From: GWE2-40-63 sp050251815
Lineage (GTDB): Bacteria > Bacteroidota > Bacteroidia > Bacteroidales > SZUA-534
NCBI GenBank assembly: GCA_050251815.1
Contig: JBFWMB010000084.1
Coordinates: forward strand, 1-17,552
Reading direction: 5' to 3'
DNA length: 17,552 nt
Position numbers and translations under genes: made by a program
Notes under the pieces: generated by a model
The model's database searches: none
Told to the model about the DNA's origin: nothing
What the model saw: only the letters and a program-made list of their open reading frames with translations
Shown here: positions 5,460 to 13,571 of the stretch, in pieces
Layout: each line of letters opens with the position of its first letter
How positions within the stretch are numbered: the stretch's first letter is position 1

Positions 5460-7358
5460 ATGATTAAAAAAACGAAACCTACAACAATCGATTCCATTGC
5501 TACCAACAATGAACTGAGCCAGATAAAAGCCAAACTGGTTGATTTACTGGGTTGGATTATAATTATATTTATGTGGTTTGCCCTGTTGGGAACCCTGCTG
5601 CGCATCCGTGAATTCGGCATTACCCCCTTAAATTATTACCACGTAGCCATGGCTTTGGTGCTTTTATCGACTTTTGCCTGGCGCAACTTTATGAATTGGC
5701 GGCTGCGCGCCTGGATTCTGCTTATGGTAATTTTTACCGTGGGTGCCGGGGGAATAATAACCTATGGCTTGTTGTCGCAGGGCGTTATGCTCTTGTTATT
5801 GTTTGTGGTACTCACAGCCATCTTAATCAATAAATTGTGGGGCATTATTTCGCTTGTCACGGTCGTTGTTTTCTTTTTGGTGTGTGCCATTTTGTTCCGG
5901 TTTAAGGTACTTACCATCCAGGCCGATGTGGAACTTTTTGTTGATTCCCTTTCGAGCTGGGCCATGCTGCTGCTGCTTTTTTCGATAGTAACGGCCGTAA
6001 TATTTATTTTTTGGAACAAAACCCTGCAATTTCTTACCCAAAAAATTGAATCGAGCAACCTGCAACGCATTAACCGGCTGTTGTCGAAGGAGATTGAAAA
6101 CCGCAAGCAAACCGAGCTGCTTTTAAAGAAACAAATCGACGAAAGTAAAAAAAACAACCAGGAATACCAGCAAATAAATCAGCAGCTCAACCAAACCAAC
6201 CGGCAACTCGAAGAATCGAACCTATTATTGAAAGAAGCCAAAGAAAAAGCCCAGGCAGCCGACCAACTAAAGTCGAGTTTCCTGTCGAACATGTCGCACG
6301 AGGTACGCACGCCCATGAATGCCATTGTAGGTTTTACCACCCTGCTCAAGGGCGATGACATAAACACCGACGATGCCCACCGCTACCTCGATATCATTCA
6401 AACCAGTACCAACAACCTGCTGCATGTAATTTCAGACATTATGCTGATGGCCCGGCTCGAATCGGGACAATTTACCCTGCATCCCGAATTATTCGATATA
6501 AATACCCTGATCGAAGAGCTGACCAATCGCTATACCCGTGAGGTTTTCATCCTAAAAGAACACAAACTGACTTTTTCCATAATCAATAACATTCCCAATC
6601 CCTGCCCCCTTATTAGCGATATGGAAGGCATAAAGCAAATTGCCACCAAACTTATCGACAATGCCATAAAGTTCACCGACCAGGGACATATTGATGTATT
6701 TTTGGACCTCAGTCCTAAAAACAAGCTGATTTTAACGGTAAAAGATACCGGCATTGGCATTTCGAAGAAAATTAAAACGGAAATTTATGAATCGTTCCGG
6801 CAACTTGACGACCAAAACACCCGAAAGTATGGGGGAACCGGAATCGGCTTGTCCATTGTTAAGGCGCTCATTGAATTAATGAACGGAACCATCGAGTTTG
6901 TCAGTATTCCCGGAAAAGAAACGGTTTTTAGCGTAAGTATTCCGGTAAAGCCCCAGTTAAAAAAACAAATAGAAATTCAGCGAAGCGATTTAAATCTGGT
7001 AGGCAAAACCCTGCTGATTATCGGAAAACATTCGTGGGAAGACAAAAAACTAAAAGCCCTTTTGCATAAAACCCAGGCAACGCTGGTTTATGCCGAGAGA
7101 GCCCGGCAGGCCCTCGAACTGCTGGAACAAAACCAAGTGGCCAACCTGATAATAGTAAACCTGTACCTCCCTTACATGCCTGCTCCGGATTTGGTTAAAG
7201 AACTTAAAGAAAAGTATCCCGACCTTCCGGTGATTGCCCACAATAACGTTGAAAAAGAGCTGGTCGAGTTTATTCCCGAGCCCATTGGCGATGCCGTAAT
7301 ACAAAACCCCATCGACGAAAACCAATTTATACAACTGCTCCAAAACATCCTCAACTAA
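5460..7358 (+). CDS. Membrane histidine kinase with a degenerate receiver domain
   Basis: This is a 632-residue sensor kinase. Residues 28-190 hold about six membrane helices with little periplasmic sequence, so it probably senses a membrane or intracellular cue. A Gln/Asn-rich coiled coil (about 195-268) leads to the HisKA domain with phosphoacceptor His280 (SNMSHEVRTP). The HATPase domain has its N box at N401 (KLIDNAIKF), G1 box DTGIG (429-433), F box (ESFRQL) and G2 box GGTGIGL (458-464), so kinase activity looks intact. Residues about 512-632 have receiver-domain shape, but IGKH stands where the acidic pair should be, N567 replaces the phosphoacceptor Asp ('VNLYLP'), and N616 replaces the conserved Lys before Pro. 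This domain probably cannot be phosphorylated and may act in binding only. No separate response regulator gene is adjacent. Confidence 0.88.
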   Translation: MIKKTKPTTIDSIATNNELSQIKAKLVDLLGWIIIIFMWFALLGTLLRIREFGITPLNYYHVAMALVLLSTFAWRNFMNWRLRAWILLMVIFTVGAGGIITYGLLSQGVMLLLLFVVLTAILINKLWGIISLVTVVVFFLVCAILFRFKVLTIQADVELFVDSLSSWAMLLLLFSIVTAVIFIFWNKTLQFLTQKIESSNLQRINRLLSKEIENRKQTELLLKKQIDESKKNNQEYQQINQQLNQTNRQLEESNLLLKEAKEKAQAADQLKSSFLSNMSHEVRTPMNAIVGFTTLLKGDDINTDDAHRYLDIIQTSTNNLLHVISDIMLMARLESGQFTLHPELFDINTLIEELTNRYTREVFILKEHKLTFSIINNIPNPCPLISDMEGIKQIATKLIDNAIKFTDQGHIDVFLDLSPKNKLILTVKDTGIGISKKIKTEIYESFRQLDDQNTRKYGGTGIGLSIVKALIELMNGTIEFVSIPGKETVFSVSIPVKPQLKKQIEIQRSDLNLVGKTLLIIGKHSWEDKKLKALLHKTQATLVYAERARQALELLEQNQVANLIIVNLYLPYMPAPDLVKELKEKYPDLPVIAHNNVEKELVEFIPEPIGDAVIQNPIDENQFIQLLQNILN

Positions 7359-7382
7359 TTGCTCCTACTGGCTGAACCGCTC

Positions 7383-7619
7383 TCAAACCGGTGATTTATC
7401 AACCCTTTGGAACTTTACCTTACCCAAAAGCAATTCCATAACATTTGCGCGGCTTAACCAGGAACTAAAACGCAGCAAGTTTTCGAAGTAAATTAAAAAA
7501 ACGCGCAAAGAATCATACCAAAGTGTGGGGACTTGGGTTTTCTGTCCGCCCGTTCCATCAGGGAGTTCGGCAAAGCCAACCGAAGACGACTGACGAGCCC
7601 GGTTAAGCTCATACAACAC
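7383..7619 (-). CDS. Unrecognised 78-codon frame, doubtful gene
   Basis: This frame begins MLYELNRARQSSSVGFAELP, is rich in Ser and Leu, and has no domain I recognise. It occupies the otherwise empty gap between the kinase and peptidase genes (7359-7784). No promoter or ribosome-binding signal supports it. The DNA here is richer in GC than the AT-rich intergenic DNA right beside the peptidase gene, so it may be a dispersed repeat or a decayed fragment rather than a gene. The overlapping plus-strand frame (7533-7718) is equally unsupported. Confidence 0.2.
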   Translation of the reverse strand: MLYELNRARQSSSVGFAELPDGTGGQKTQVPTLWYDSLRVFLIYFENLLRFSSWLSRANVMELLLGKVKFQRVDKSPV

Positions 7620-7727
7620 CTAAATCCCGATTGCTCCCGACCTACGGTACAAAACCGGTTCGTAATCGTTAACAGTCGACTTTATTATTTTAGTACACTA
7701 TCGTTTCCAAAATTATAGGATTACAGA

Positions 7728-7758
7728 TTGAAATAGTGAAAGAATATTTCTATTTTCG
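7728..7758 (+). promoter_or_regulatory. Bacteroidota-type promoter of the M3 peptidase gene
   Basis: TTG (7728-7730) is followed after exactly 20 nt by TATTTTCG (7751-7758). This fits TTG-N19-21-TAnnTTTG with one mismatch in the -7 box. The GTG start lies 27 nt further on. Confidence 0.55.
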
Positions 7759-7784
7759 GGTTTTCTAACTAAAAAAATAGTACA

Positions 7785-9893
7785 GTGAAAAACTTATTCT
7801 TATTGATAGCTATGGCACTAATCCTGGGGTATGGATGCCAGCTAAAAAACGAATCGAAAAAATCTATGGAAAATCCCTTATTAAGCTCGTTTGAAACACC
7901 TTTTCAGGTTCCTCCTTTTGAACAGATAAAACCGGAACACTACATGCCAGCTTTTTTAGAAGGCATGAAGCAGGAAAAAGCGGCCGTTGAAGCCATTATT
8001 TCAAATACCGAAGCACCAAGCTTCGAAAACACCATTGAAGCACTCGAAAACAGCGATGAACTGTTGAGCCGGATAAGCAGCGTATTTTACAACCTGACTT
8101 CGGCAGCTACCAGCGACGAACTGGAAAAAATATCGATGGAACTGGCACCAATCATGTCGGGACACAACGACGACATCCGTTTAAACGAAACCCTGTTTGC
8201 AAAGGTAAAAACGGTTTACGAACAGCGCGAAACCCTTGATTTAACTACCGAACAACTGACTTTGGTTGAAAATACCTACAAAAATTTTGTACGCGGCGGG
8301 GCCAACCTCGACGAAGAAGCCAAAACCCGCTTCCGCGAAATAAACAAGGAATTATCGGTGCTGTTCCTGAATTTTGGCCAGAATGTATTAAAAGAAAACA
8401 ACCGCTTTATGCTGGTTATTGATAACGAAGCCGACCTTGCCGGTCTTTCGTCAACCTCAATAGCAGCTGCTGCCAAAAAAGCCAAAGAAAAAGACCTGGA
8501 AGGCAAATGGGTGTTTACCATACACAAACCCAGCCTGCTCCCTTTCCTGGCCAACGCCGAAAACCGCGATTTACGTCAGAAAATGTTCGAAGCTTACATA
8601 AATAAAGCCAATTACGACGATTCGCTCGACAACAAAGCCATTATTAATGACATTGTAAACCTGCGTATCGAGAAAGCCCAATTACTGGGTTATGAAAACT
8701 TTTCGGCCTATATTTTAGACAAAAACATGGCTAAAAATGCCGATAATGTTTATAAACTGCTCGATCAAATTATGCCCAACGCCTTGCGGGTGGCTAAAAA
8801 AGAAGTGGCCGACATGCAAAAGATGATTGCTGCCGATGGACACAACTTTAAACTGGCTCCCTGGGATTACGATTTCTACGCCACCAAAGTAAAACAGGAA
8901 AAATTTGCGTTAAACGAAAACGAAATCCGTCCTTACCTGAAATTGGATAATGTACGCGATGGAATGTTCTGGGTAGCCAACCAACTTTACGGAATCAGTT
9001 TTACCCAGCTCGAAAACATGCCGGTTTACCATCCTGAAGTGGAAGTTTTTGAAGTAAAAGAAGAAAATGGCGACCATGTGGGTATCCTTTATATGGATTA
9101 TCACCCACGCGAATCGAAGCGTTCGGGAGCCTGGTGCACCAGTTACCGCTCGCAAAAATACGAAAACGGAGAACGCGTGGCTCCGGTAATGTCGATAGTT
9201 TGCAATTTCTCGGCTCCTACTGCCGATGCACCGGCCCTTTTAACCGTTGACGAAACCGAAACCCTGTTCCACGAATTTGGCCACGCCCTCGACGGCTTAT
9301 TTGCCAACAAGCATTACGCCAGTTTGCGTACCCCACGCGATTTTGTGGAATTACCTTCACAAATTATGGAACACTGGGCTTTTGAACCCGAAGTGCTGAA
9401 CCATTATGCCAAACATTACCAAAGCGGCGAATCGATGCCAGCTGAGTTAATAACAAAAATTGAAAAAGCCGGTAAATTCAATCAGGGCTTTGCCACTACC
9501 GAATATCTGGCAGCCTCGTACCTCGATTTGGACTGGCATACCCAAACCCAGGTTCAGAAGTGGGATGTCAATGCATTTGAAGCAGCCGCGATGAAAAAAA
9601 TTAACATGATTGACGAAATTGTACCCCGCTACCGCAGTCCTTATTTCCTTCATGTGTTCTCTGGCGACGGATATGCTTCTGCTTACTACAGTTACATCTG
9701 GGCTGAGGTTCTTGATGCCGATGCTTTTGAAGCCTTTAAGGAACATGGTATTTTCGATAAAACTACGGCCAGCGCCTTCCGTACCAACGTATTGGAATTG
9801 GGCGGAACCGAAGATGCTATGGAGTTGTATAAAAAATTCCGGGGATCAGAACCCGGTATCCAACCTTTACTTAACAACAGAGGACTTAACTAA
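7785..9893 (+). CDS. dcp: M3-family zinc metallopeptidase lipoprotein (peptidyl-dipeptidase Dcp-like)
   Basis: This is a 702-residue peptidase of the M3 (thimet/Dcp/OpdA) family, which removes dipeptides or cleaves short peptides with one catalytic zinc. The active site is HEFGH at 496-500, with Glu497 the catalytic base. The third zinc ligand is Glu522 in DFVELPSQ, 22 residues past the second His as in neurolysin. The downstream motif with GDGYASAYYSY near 654-664 carries the substrate-binding Tyr/His set. The length fits Dcp (about 680) plus a lipoprotein leader: residues 1-17 are hydrophobic and end in a lipobox with Cys18 (LGYGC), so it is probably anchored in the cell envelope, unlike E. 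coli Dcp. The GTG start is supported because it alone gives the full signal peptide. It is a single-gene unit with its own promoter and a hairpin after the stop. Confidence 0.93.
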   Translation: MKNLFLLIAMALILGYGCQLKNESKKSMENPLLSSFETPFQVPPFEQIKPEHYMPAFLEGMKQEKAAVEAIISNTEAPSFENTIEALENSDELLSRISSVFYNLTSAATSDELEKISMELAPIMSGHNDDIRLNETLFAKVKTVYEQRETLDLTTEQLTLVENTYKNFVRGGANLDEEAKTRFREINKELSVLFLNFGQNVLKENNRFMLVIDNEADLAGLSSTSIAAAAKKAKEKDLEGKWVFTIHKPSLLPFLANAENRDLRQKMFEAYINKANYDDSLDNKAIINDIVNLRIEKAQLLGYENFSAYILDKNMAKNADNVYKLLDQIMPNALRVAKKEVADMQKMIAADGHNFKLAPWDYDFYATKVKQEKFALNENEIRPYLKLDNVRDGMFWVANQLYGISFTQLENMPVYHPEVEVFEVKEENGDHVGILYMDYHPRESKRSGAWCTSYRSQKYENGERVAPVMSIVCNFSAPTADAPALLTVDETETLFHEFGHALDGLFANKHYASLRTPRDFVELPSQIMEHWAFEPEVLNHYAKHYQSGESMPAELITKIEKAGKFNQGFATTEYLAASYLDLDWHTQTQVQKWDVNAFEAAAMKKINMIDEIVPRYRSPYFLHVFSGDGYASAYYSYIWAEVLDADAFEAFKEHGIFDKTTASAFRTNVLELGGTEDAMELYKKFRGSEPGIQPLLNNRGLN

Positions 9894-9916
9894 TCGGTAA
9901 GTTCAGTAATATTTTT

Positions 9917-9949
9917 CAAGTCCCGGTTTATATCCTAAGCCGGGACTTG
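9917..9949 (+). terminator. Hairpin terminator after the M3 peptidase gene
   Basis: CAAGTCCCGG (9917-9926) pairs perfectly with CCGGGACTTG (9940-9949) across a 13-nt loop, followed by a modest T-rich stretch (TTGTTT). It starts 24 nt after the peptidase stop codon. The T-tract is weak, so termination may be partial. Confidence 0.6.
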
Positions 9950-10032
9950 TTGTTTGGAAGCATCAAATAGTGATTGATAGCAAAGTATTTACAAAAAAAT
10001 GATGAATAGCGGGTTAAATACAATTATTATTA

Positions 10033-10040
10033 TAATTTTG
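10033..10040 (+). promoter_or_regulatory. -7 box TAATTTTG before the RRM gene
   Basis: TAATTTTG is a perfect TAnnTTTG match. No TTG lies at the expected 19-21 nt upstream, so the -33 side is unconvincing. If used, it gives a leader of about 65-70 nt before the RRM start codon, long enough for the short ORF at 10073 or a cold-responsive RNA structure. Confidence 0.5.
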
Positions 10041-10072
10041 TGTATTAACAGTTTATTTGTCCAATAAATAAA

Positions 10073-10117
10073 ATGAAAAACCCGATTACATTACTAAATT
10101 TTTTGACTGTATTATGA
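10073..10117 (+). CDS. Possible 14-residue leader peptide ORF overlapping the RRM start
   Basis: The ATG at 10073 follows an A-rich stretch (AATAAATAAA), the usual Bacteroidota initiation context, and encodes MKNPITLLNFLTVL. Its TGA stop overlaps the ATG of the RRM gene in the sequence ATGA (10114-10117). The bases just before the RRM ATG are U-rich rather than A-rich, which would make re-initiation from this ORF useful. Chance occurrence in AT-rich leader DNA is the alternative. Confidence 0.35.
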   Translation: MKNPITLLNFLTVL

Positions 10118-10359
10118 ACATTTATGTAGGAAACCTAAATTACAAGGTTAAGGAAAGTAACTTAAAAGAAGTTTTTGAAACGTACGGAACTGTAGATTCC
10201 GTGAAAATTATCCAGGACAAGATATCAGGCCGAAGTAAAGGTTTTGGATTTGTAGAGATGCCTGATGACAGCCAGGCACAAAGTGCCATTGAAAATCTGA
10301 ATGGCTCTGAGTTTTTAGGGCGTAATTTGATTGTAAATCAAGCCCGCCCAAAAGAATAA
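10114..10359 (+). CDS. Single-RRM RNA-binding protein
   Basis: This is an 81-residue protein made of one RNA recognition motif. RNP2 is IYVGNL (3-8) and RNP1 is KGFGFVEM (42-49); the aromatic residues at Tyr4, Phe44 and Phe46 are the expected RNA-stacking positions. It ends shortly after the fold with 'QARPKE' and lacks the Gly-rich tail of cyanobacterial or plant relatives. Proteins of this family in Bacteroidota and cyanobacteria bind single-stranded RNA and are often cold-induced (family knowledge). The cold-shock gene starts 23 bp downstream without an intervening terminator, so the two are probably co-transcribed and act together on mRNA structure. Its start overlaps the end of a short upstream ORF. 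Confidence 0.93.
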   Translation: MNIYVGNLNYKVKESNLKEVFETYGTVDSVKIIQDKISGRSKGFGFVEMPDDSQAQSAIENLNGSEFLGRNLIVNQARPKE

Positions 10360-10382
10360 TTCAATGTTAATTAGTAAATATC

Positions 10383-10577
10383 ATGCAAGGAACAGTAAAA
10401 TGGTATAATGAAACCAAGGGATATGGTTTCATTATCGGCGAAGATCAAAAAGAAATTTTTGTTCACCGTTCAGGAATAGTAGGCAAACATGCCCTGCAAC
10501 CTGGTGAAACAGTAGAATTTGAAATAAAAGCCGGGGAAAAAGGCCCCATGGCCACCCAGGTTGCTGTAGTTAAATAG
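10383..10577 (+). CDS. Cold-shock domain protein (CspA family)
   Basis: This is a 64-residue cold-shock protein, one OB-fold that binds single-stranded RNA and DNA and melts secondary structure. It shows the expected MQGTVKWYNETKGYGFI opening, with RNP1 KGYGFI (12-17) and RNP2 IFVHRS (25-30), and ends at the fold's last strand, so it is full length. It lies 23 bp after the RRM gene and shares its terminator, which makes a two-gene RNA-chaperone unit. Cold induction is likely from the family but is not shown by the sequence. Confidence 0.95.
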   Translation: MQGTVKWYNETKGYGFIIGEDQKEIFVHRSGIVGKHALQPGETVEFEIKAGEKGPMATQVAVVK

Positions 10578-10581
10578 TAAG

Positions 10582-10620
10582 CATAAAAAAACCGGTAAGA
10601 TAATTACCGGTTTTTTTATG
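10582..10620. terminator. Strong bidirectional terminator between csp and FKBP genes
   Basis: A perfect 17-bp stem (10582-10598 with 10604-10620) encloses a GATAA loop. The stem is CAT, six A, then ACCGGTAA, so both strands end in a U-run. It sits 4 nt after the cold-shock stop and 17 nt before the end of the convergent FKBP gene, so it can serve both. Confidence 0.9.
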
Positions 10621-10637
10621 TAAGTTTCAAAAATTGC

Positions 10638-11171
10638 TTAGCATCCGCCGCAGCAACCACCACTTCCGCAACCATCCGTTGAACATCCGGTACCACAACT
10701 GGCTGCCAGTTCTTCTTCTTTAGGTTCACGAACTTCAATTACCTTACCTTTAAAGTGCAGGCCTTCACCGGCCAAAGGATGATTAAAGTCCATTTTTACG
10801 GCTTCGCTGCTTACCTCAAGTACAATGCCATGGAGTTTGTTACCATAGCTGTCCATCATGGGAATGGTGTTTCCCACTTTAACTAAAGTCTCGTCAACTT
10901 TTCCGTCTACTTCAAAAGCCTGCAGGGGAACGTCAACAATGGCCTGATCAGTTACTTCACCATAAGCCTGTTCAGCCGTTAAACGAAAATCGAAGGCATC
11001 GCCAGTGGCCAAACCTTCCAGATTTTTTTCAAAATGCTCTAACATAGAACCGGTTCCGTACAAGAATGTAAGCGGATTATCTTTCTCAACTTTTTCAATT
11101 AACTGGGCATCGGCATCGTCGTACTTTAACTCATAGACAACAGAAACCATTTTTTCTTTTGCAATATTCAT
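10638..11171 (-). CDS. slyD: SlyD-like FKBP peptidyl-prolyl isomerase with Cys-rich tail
   Basis: This is a 177-residue cytoplasmic FKBP-type prolyl isomerase and chaperone. It follows the SlyD plan: a split FKBP domain (start to about 70, and about 125-150) with an insert-in-flap chaperone domain between (about 72-122). The signature NHPLAGEGLHF is at 130-140. After residue 155 comes a Gly/Cys tail with Cys159, 163, 168, 173, 174 and 177. E. coli SlyD has a His/Cys tail that binds Ni and Zn; here it is all Cys, suggesting a thiophilic or zinc site (inference). A second Met (residue 8) could also start translation. The gene is monocistronic, with its own promoter upstream and a shared terminator downstream. 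Confidence 0.93.
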   Translation of the reverse strand: MNIAKEKMVSVVYELKYDDADAQLIEKVEKDNPLTFLYGTGSMLEHFEKNLEGLATGDAFDFRLTAEQAYGEVTDQAIVDVPLQAFEVDGKVDETLVKVGNTIPMMDSYGNKLHGIVLEVSSEAVKMDFNHPLAGEGLHFKGKVIEVREPKEEELAASCGTGCSTDGCGSGGCCGGC

Positions 11172-11226
11172 CTCTATCTTTGGTTTAATTTAAACTATTC
11201 CTGGCAATTCACTTTAAAATTTTGTG

Positions 11227-11256
11227 CAAAGAAACACGCAATATATCGTTATTCAA
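11227..11256 (-). promoter_or_regulatory. Promoter of the FKBP gene
   Basis: On the minus strand TTG (11256-11254) is followed after 19 nt by TTTCTTTG (11234-11227), one mismatch from TAnnTTTG with correct spacing. The ATG is 55 nt downstream. Confidence 0.5.
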
Positions 11257-11344
11257 AATTTTTCTAAATAACTTTTTATTCAAAATGTATTTACAAATCA
11301 ATAAAGGCTATTGTTTAGTTACCTCCTGTAATTTTAAAAATTCT

Positions 11345-13483
11345 TTAGCGCTTACGAAAAATATGCGCAATGGTTTTACCAATTACATCAATTCCTTCAA
11401 TGGCTTCAATCAGCGATGAATTGGTCAGATCGATTTTTTCCTGTTTCAGATTCTCCGATTGCTGCGGGTAAACCAACAAGTAATTCTGCTCATGAAAATA
11501 GCGATTCAGGTATTTGGGTATTTTAATCATATTCGACTGATACGATAAGGATTTACTCCGGCTCATGACCACAATAAAATTATCGTCTTTCCTCAAGTCT
11601 TTCGATAAAATCAGAAAATCGTCCCAATGGGTAAATTCTTTAAAACTAACCTCTATTGGATGTTTTCCGTGTACCTCTTTTATCAGATTTAAGGTATTTT
11701 TAGCCGCATAAAATACCATTTTAGCTCCGGTATTTAGAGCCATATTCCAGAGGCGGGCCAGCCAAAACGAAAAACCGAATTCGTACTCTGCATTTTCAGG
11801 AACCACTACCAAATGCCGTCTAACTGTAGCAATGGGTTGAAACGGGTGATAAACAAAGGTGGTCACATTACTTTTTAAAAGAATGCCATCGGTTAAATTA
11901 CCCAAAAAGGAATCGGAGATTCCTTTTTTAACATGCAGGCCCAGGACCAAATCGGTGATGCGCTGTTCCTTAATCACACTAACAATTCCGTTCACCGAAT
12001 TGATGTCGTAGCGTAAAAGGGTTTTCATTTCGATATCGGTAGCAGCCGCAGCCATTTTTGCTTTGTCGAGTACTTTTAAACCCTGCTTTTCGAGTTCGGC
12101 ATTGGCATTGTCGCTGTTAATTATATTCAAAGCAAAATGGCCCCGGGGATTTGTTTTCGATTTGATGATATTGCTTAAATTAATCAGTTCCTCAATGGTA
12201 TTCGGATTACTTACCGGAATTAATATTCGCTCGCTGATATTGTCTGCGTGCTTTTCAGGTTGTTCATTCATGGCAATCGACTGGGCACCCCGTTGTGTTG
12301 CGAATGATGCAATGGTGCAGGTAACCAGAATCATGATAATGGTTCCGTTTAAAATGCTGTCGTTCAAAAGGCGAATGGGTTCACCTGCTGCCGTTTCACC
12401 CAATATAATATTGTATCCAACCAAAACTGCCGCTAAGGTTGCAGCTGCCTGCGCATTGGTTAAACCAAAAATCACCTGGCGTTCGGCCTTTGAAAACCGA
12501 AAGCTTTTTTGGGTTAGCCAGGCCGCCAAAAACTTGGTTCCGGTAGCAATTACCGACATGGTTATGGCAACAACAATAGTTTCAAAACTACTAAAAGCCC
12601 GGTAGTCGATAAGCATTCCCACCCCGATTAAAAAAAAGGGAATAAAAATGGCATTTCCCACAAAGTCGATGCGATTCATTAAAGGTGAAGTGCGGGGAAT
12701 TAAACGGTTTAAAGCCAATCCGGCCATAAAGGCCCCGATAATGGCTTCGATACCGGCAAGCTGCGATAAAACGGCTCCCAGAAACACTACAACCAATACA
12801 AATATGTATTGCGACACATTGTCGTTGTAGCGTTTAAAAAACCAGCGGGAAACCAAGGGAAACAAAAACACAATAATCAGGGTAAAAGCCACAAACGAAA
12901 TAACCAGTTTAAGCCAAAACCGATGGTCCATGTTGCCCGAAGTCATTCCAACGGCAATGGCCAGAACCAAAAGTGCCAGAATATTGGTAATTAAGGTACT
13001 GCCTACCGAAATATTTACAGCCGTATTTTTAGAAATGCCCAGTTTGCTTACCAAAGGATAAGTTATCAGCGTATGCGATGCAAACATACTCGCCAATAAA
13101 ACTGAAGTTAAAAAACCAAAGTTTAAAAAATAAATTCCTGCCAGAGTTCCCATAACCATAGGAATAATAAAACCCAGTAAACCCAATACCGTACTTTTAA
13201 CGGCATTCTTTTTAAAATCGTTGATATCGATTTCCAATCCGGCTAAAAACATAATATAGAGTAAACCGGCCGTACCCGAAAGAATTATACTGCTATCGCG
13301 GGCTAAAAGGTTAAGACCATATGGGCCAATCAGTACTCCGGCTATTATCATTCCCAATAGCTGGGGTATCTTAAGTCGTTCCGAAACCAGGGGAATAATA
13401 AGAATGATTAAAAGAATGATTAAAAACTTAAGTACCGGATCGGCAATTGGCAAGTGATTGAACAGGTTTGCAAGTAAAGCCAT
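11345..13483 (-). CDS. CPA2 cation/proton antiporter paralog with tandem UspA-like tail and altered ion site
   Basis: This is a 712-residue inner-membrane protein from ATG 13483; a TTG at 13489 would add two residues. Residues about 15-395 are a 12-13-helix Kef/NapA-type exchanger domain, with the conserved GPYGLNLL and FLAGLEI segments early on. Two universal-stress-like domains follow (about 407-545 and 555-690), the second ending in a conserved SYQS...YLLVYPQQ block shared with its neighbour. The helix that carries the transport Asp in CPA2 proteins reads GSTLITNILALL, with Asn167 in that place. Gln345 replaces the Arg seen in the paralog's AR.AATLA helix. Such a protein may transport poorly or serve as a regulatory partner; this is inference. 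It starts 88 bp after the other antiporter and is probably co-transcribed with it. Confidence 0.88.
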   Translation of the reverse strand: MALLANLFNHLPIADPVLKFLIILLIILIIPLVSERLKIPQLLGMIIAGVLIGPYGLNLLARDSSIILSGTAGLLYIMFLAGLEIDINDFKKNAVKSTVLGLLGFIIPMVMGTLAGIYFLNFGFLTSVLLASMFASHTLITYPLVSKLGISKNTAVNISVGSTLITNILALLVLAIAVGMTSGNMDHRFWLKLVISFVAFTLIIVFLFPLVSRWFFKRYNDNVSQYIFVLVVVFLGAVLSQLAGIEAIIGAFMAGLALNRLIPRTSPLMNRIDFVGNAIFIPFFLIGVGMLIDYRAFSSFETIVVAITMSVIATGTKFLAAWLTQKSFRFSKAERQVIFGLTNAQAAATLAAVLVGYNIILGETAAGEPIRLLNDSILNGTIIMILVTCTIASFATQRGAQSIAMNEQPEKHADNISERILIPVSNPNTIEELINLSNIIKSKTNPRGHFALNIINSDNANAELEKQGLKVLDKAKMAAAATDIEMKTLLRYDINSVNGIVSVIKEQRITDLVLGLHVKKGISDSFLGNLTDGILLKSNVTTFVYHPFQPIATVRRHLVVVPENAEYEFGFSFWLARLWNMALNTGAKMVFYAAKNTLNLIKEVHGKHPIEVSFKEFTHWDDFLILSKDLRKDDNFIVVMSRSKSLSYQSNMIKIPKYLNRYFHEQNYLLVYPQQSENLKQEKIDLTNSSLIEAIEGIDVIGKTIAHIFRKR

Positions 13484-13571
13484 AAACAAAGCAACAGTTA
13501 GTGAATGTTAAGGGTACAATTTAAAGGCTCCGAATGTTTTCAACACAAGCTACTCAAACGCCATACAGTAA

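Noticed and set aside
5387..7354. Several minus-strand frames across the histidine kinase gene
   Set aside because: They are antisense to clear kinase motifs and contain no recognisable domain. They arise from the coding bias of the real gene.
9610..9900. Plus-strand 96-codon frame at the end of the M3 peptidase
   Set aside because: It overlaps the conserved C-terminal active-site region of the peptidase in another frame and has no separate start signal.
12063..12994. Plus-strand frames (12063-12605, 12648-12830, 12809-12994) opposite the antiporter
   Set aside because: They are antisense to conserved transmembrane segments. Similar antisense frames occur opposite the paralog, as expected from shared codon patterns.
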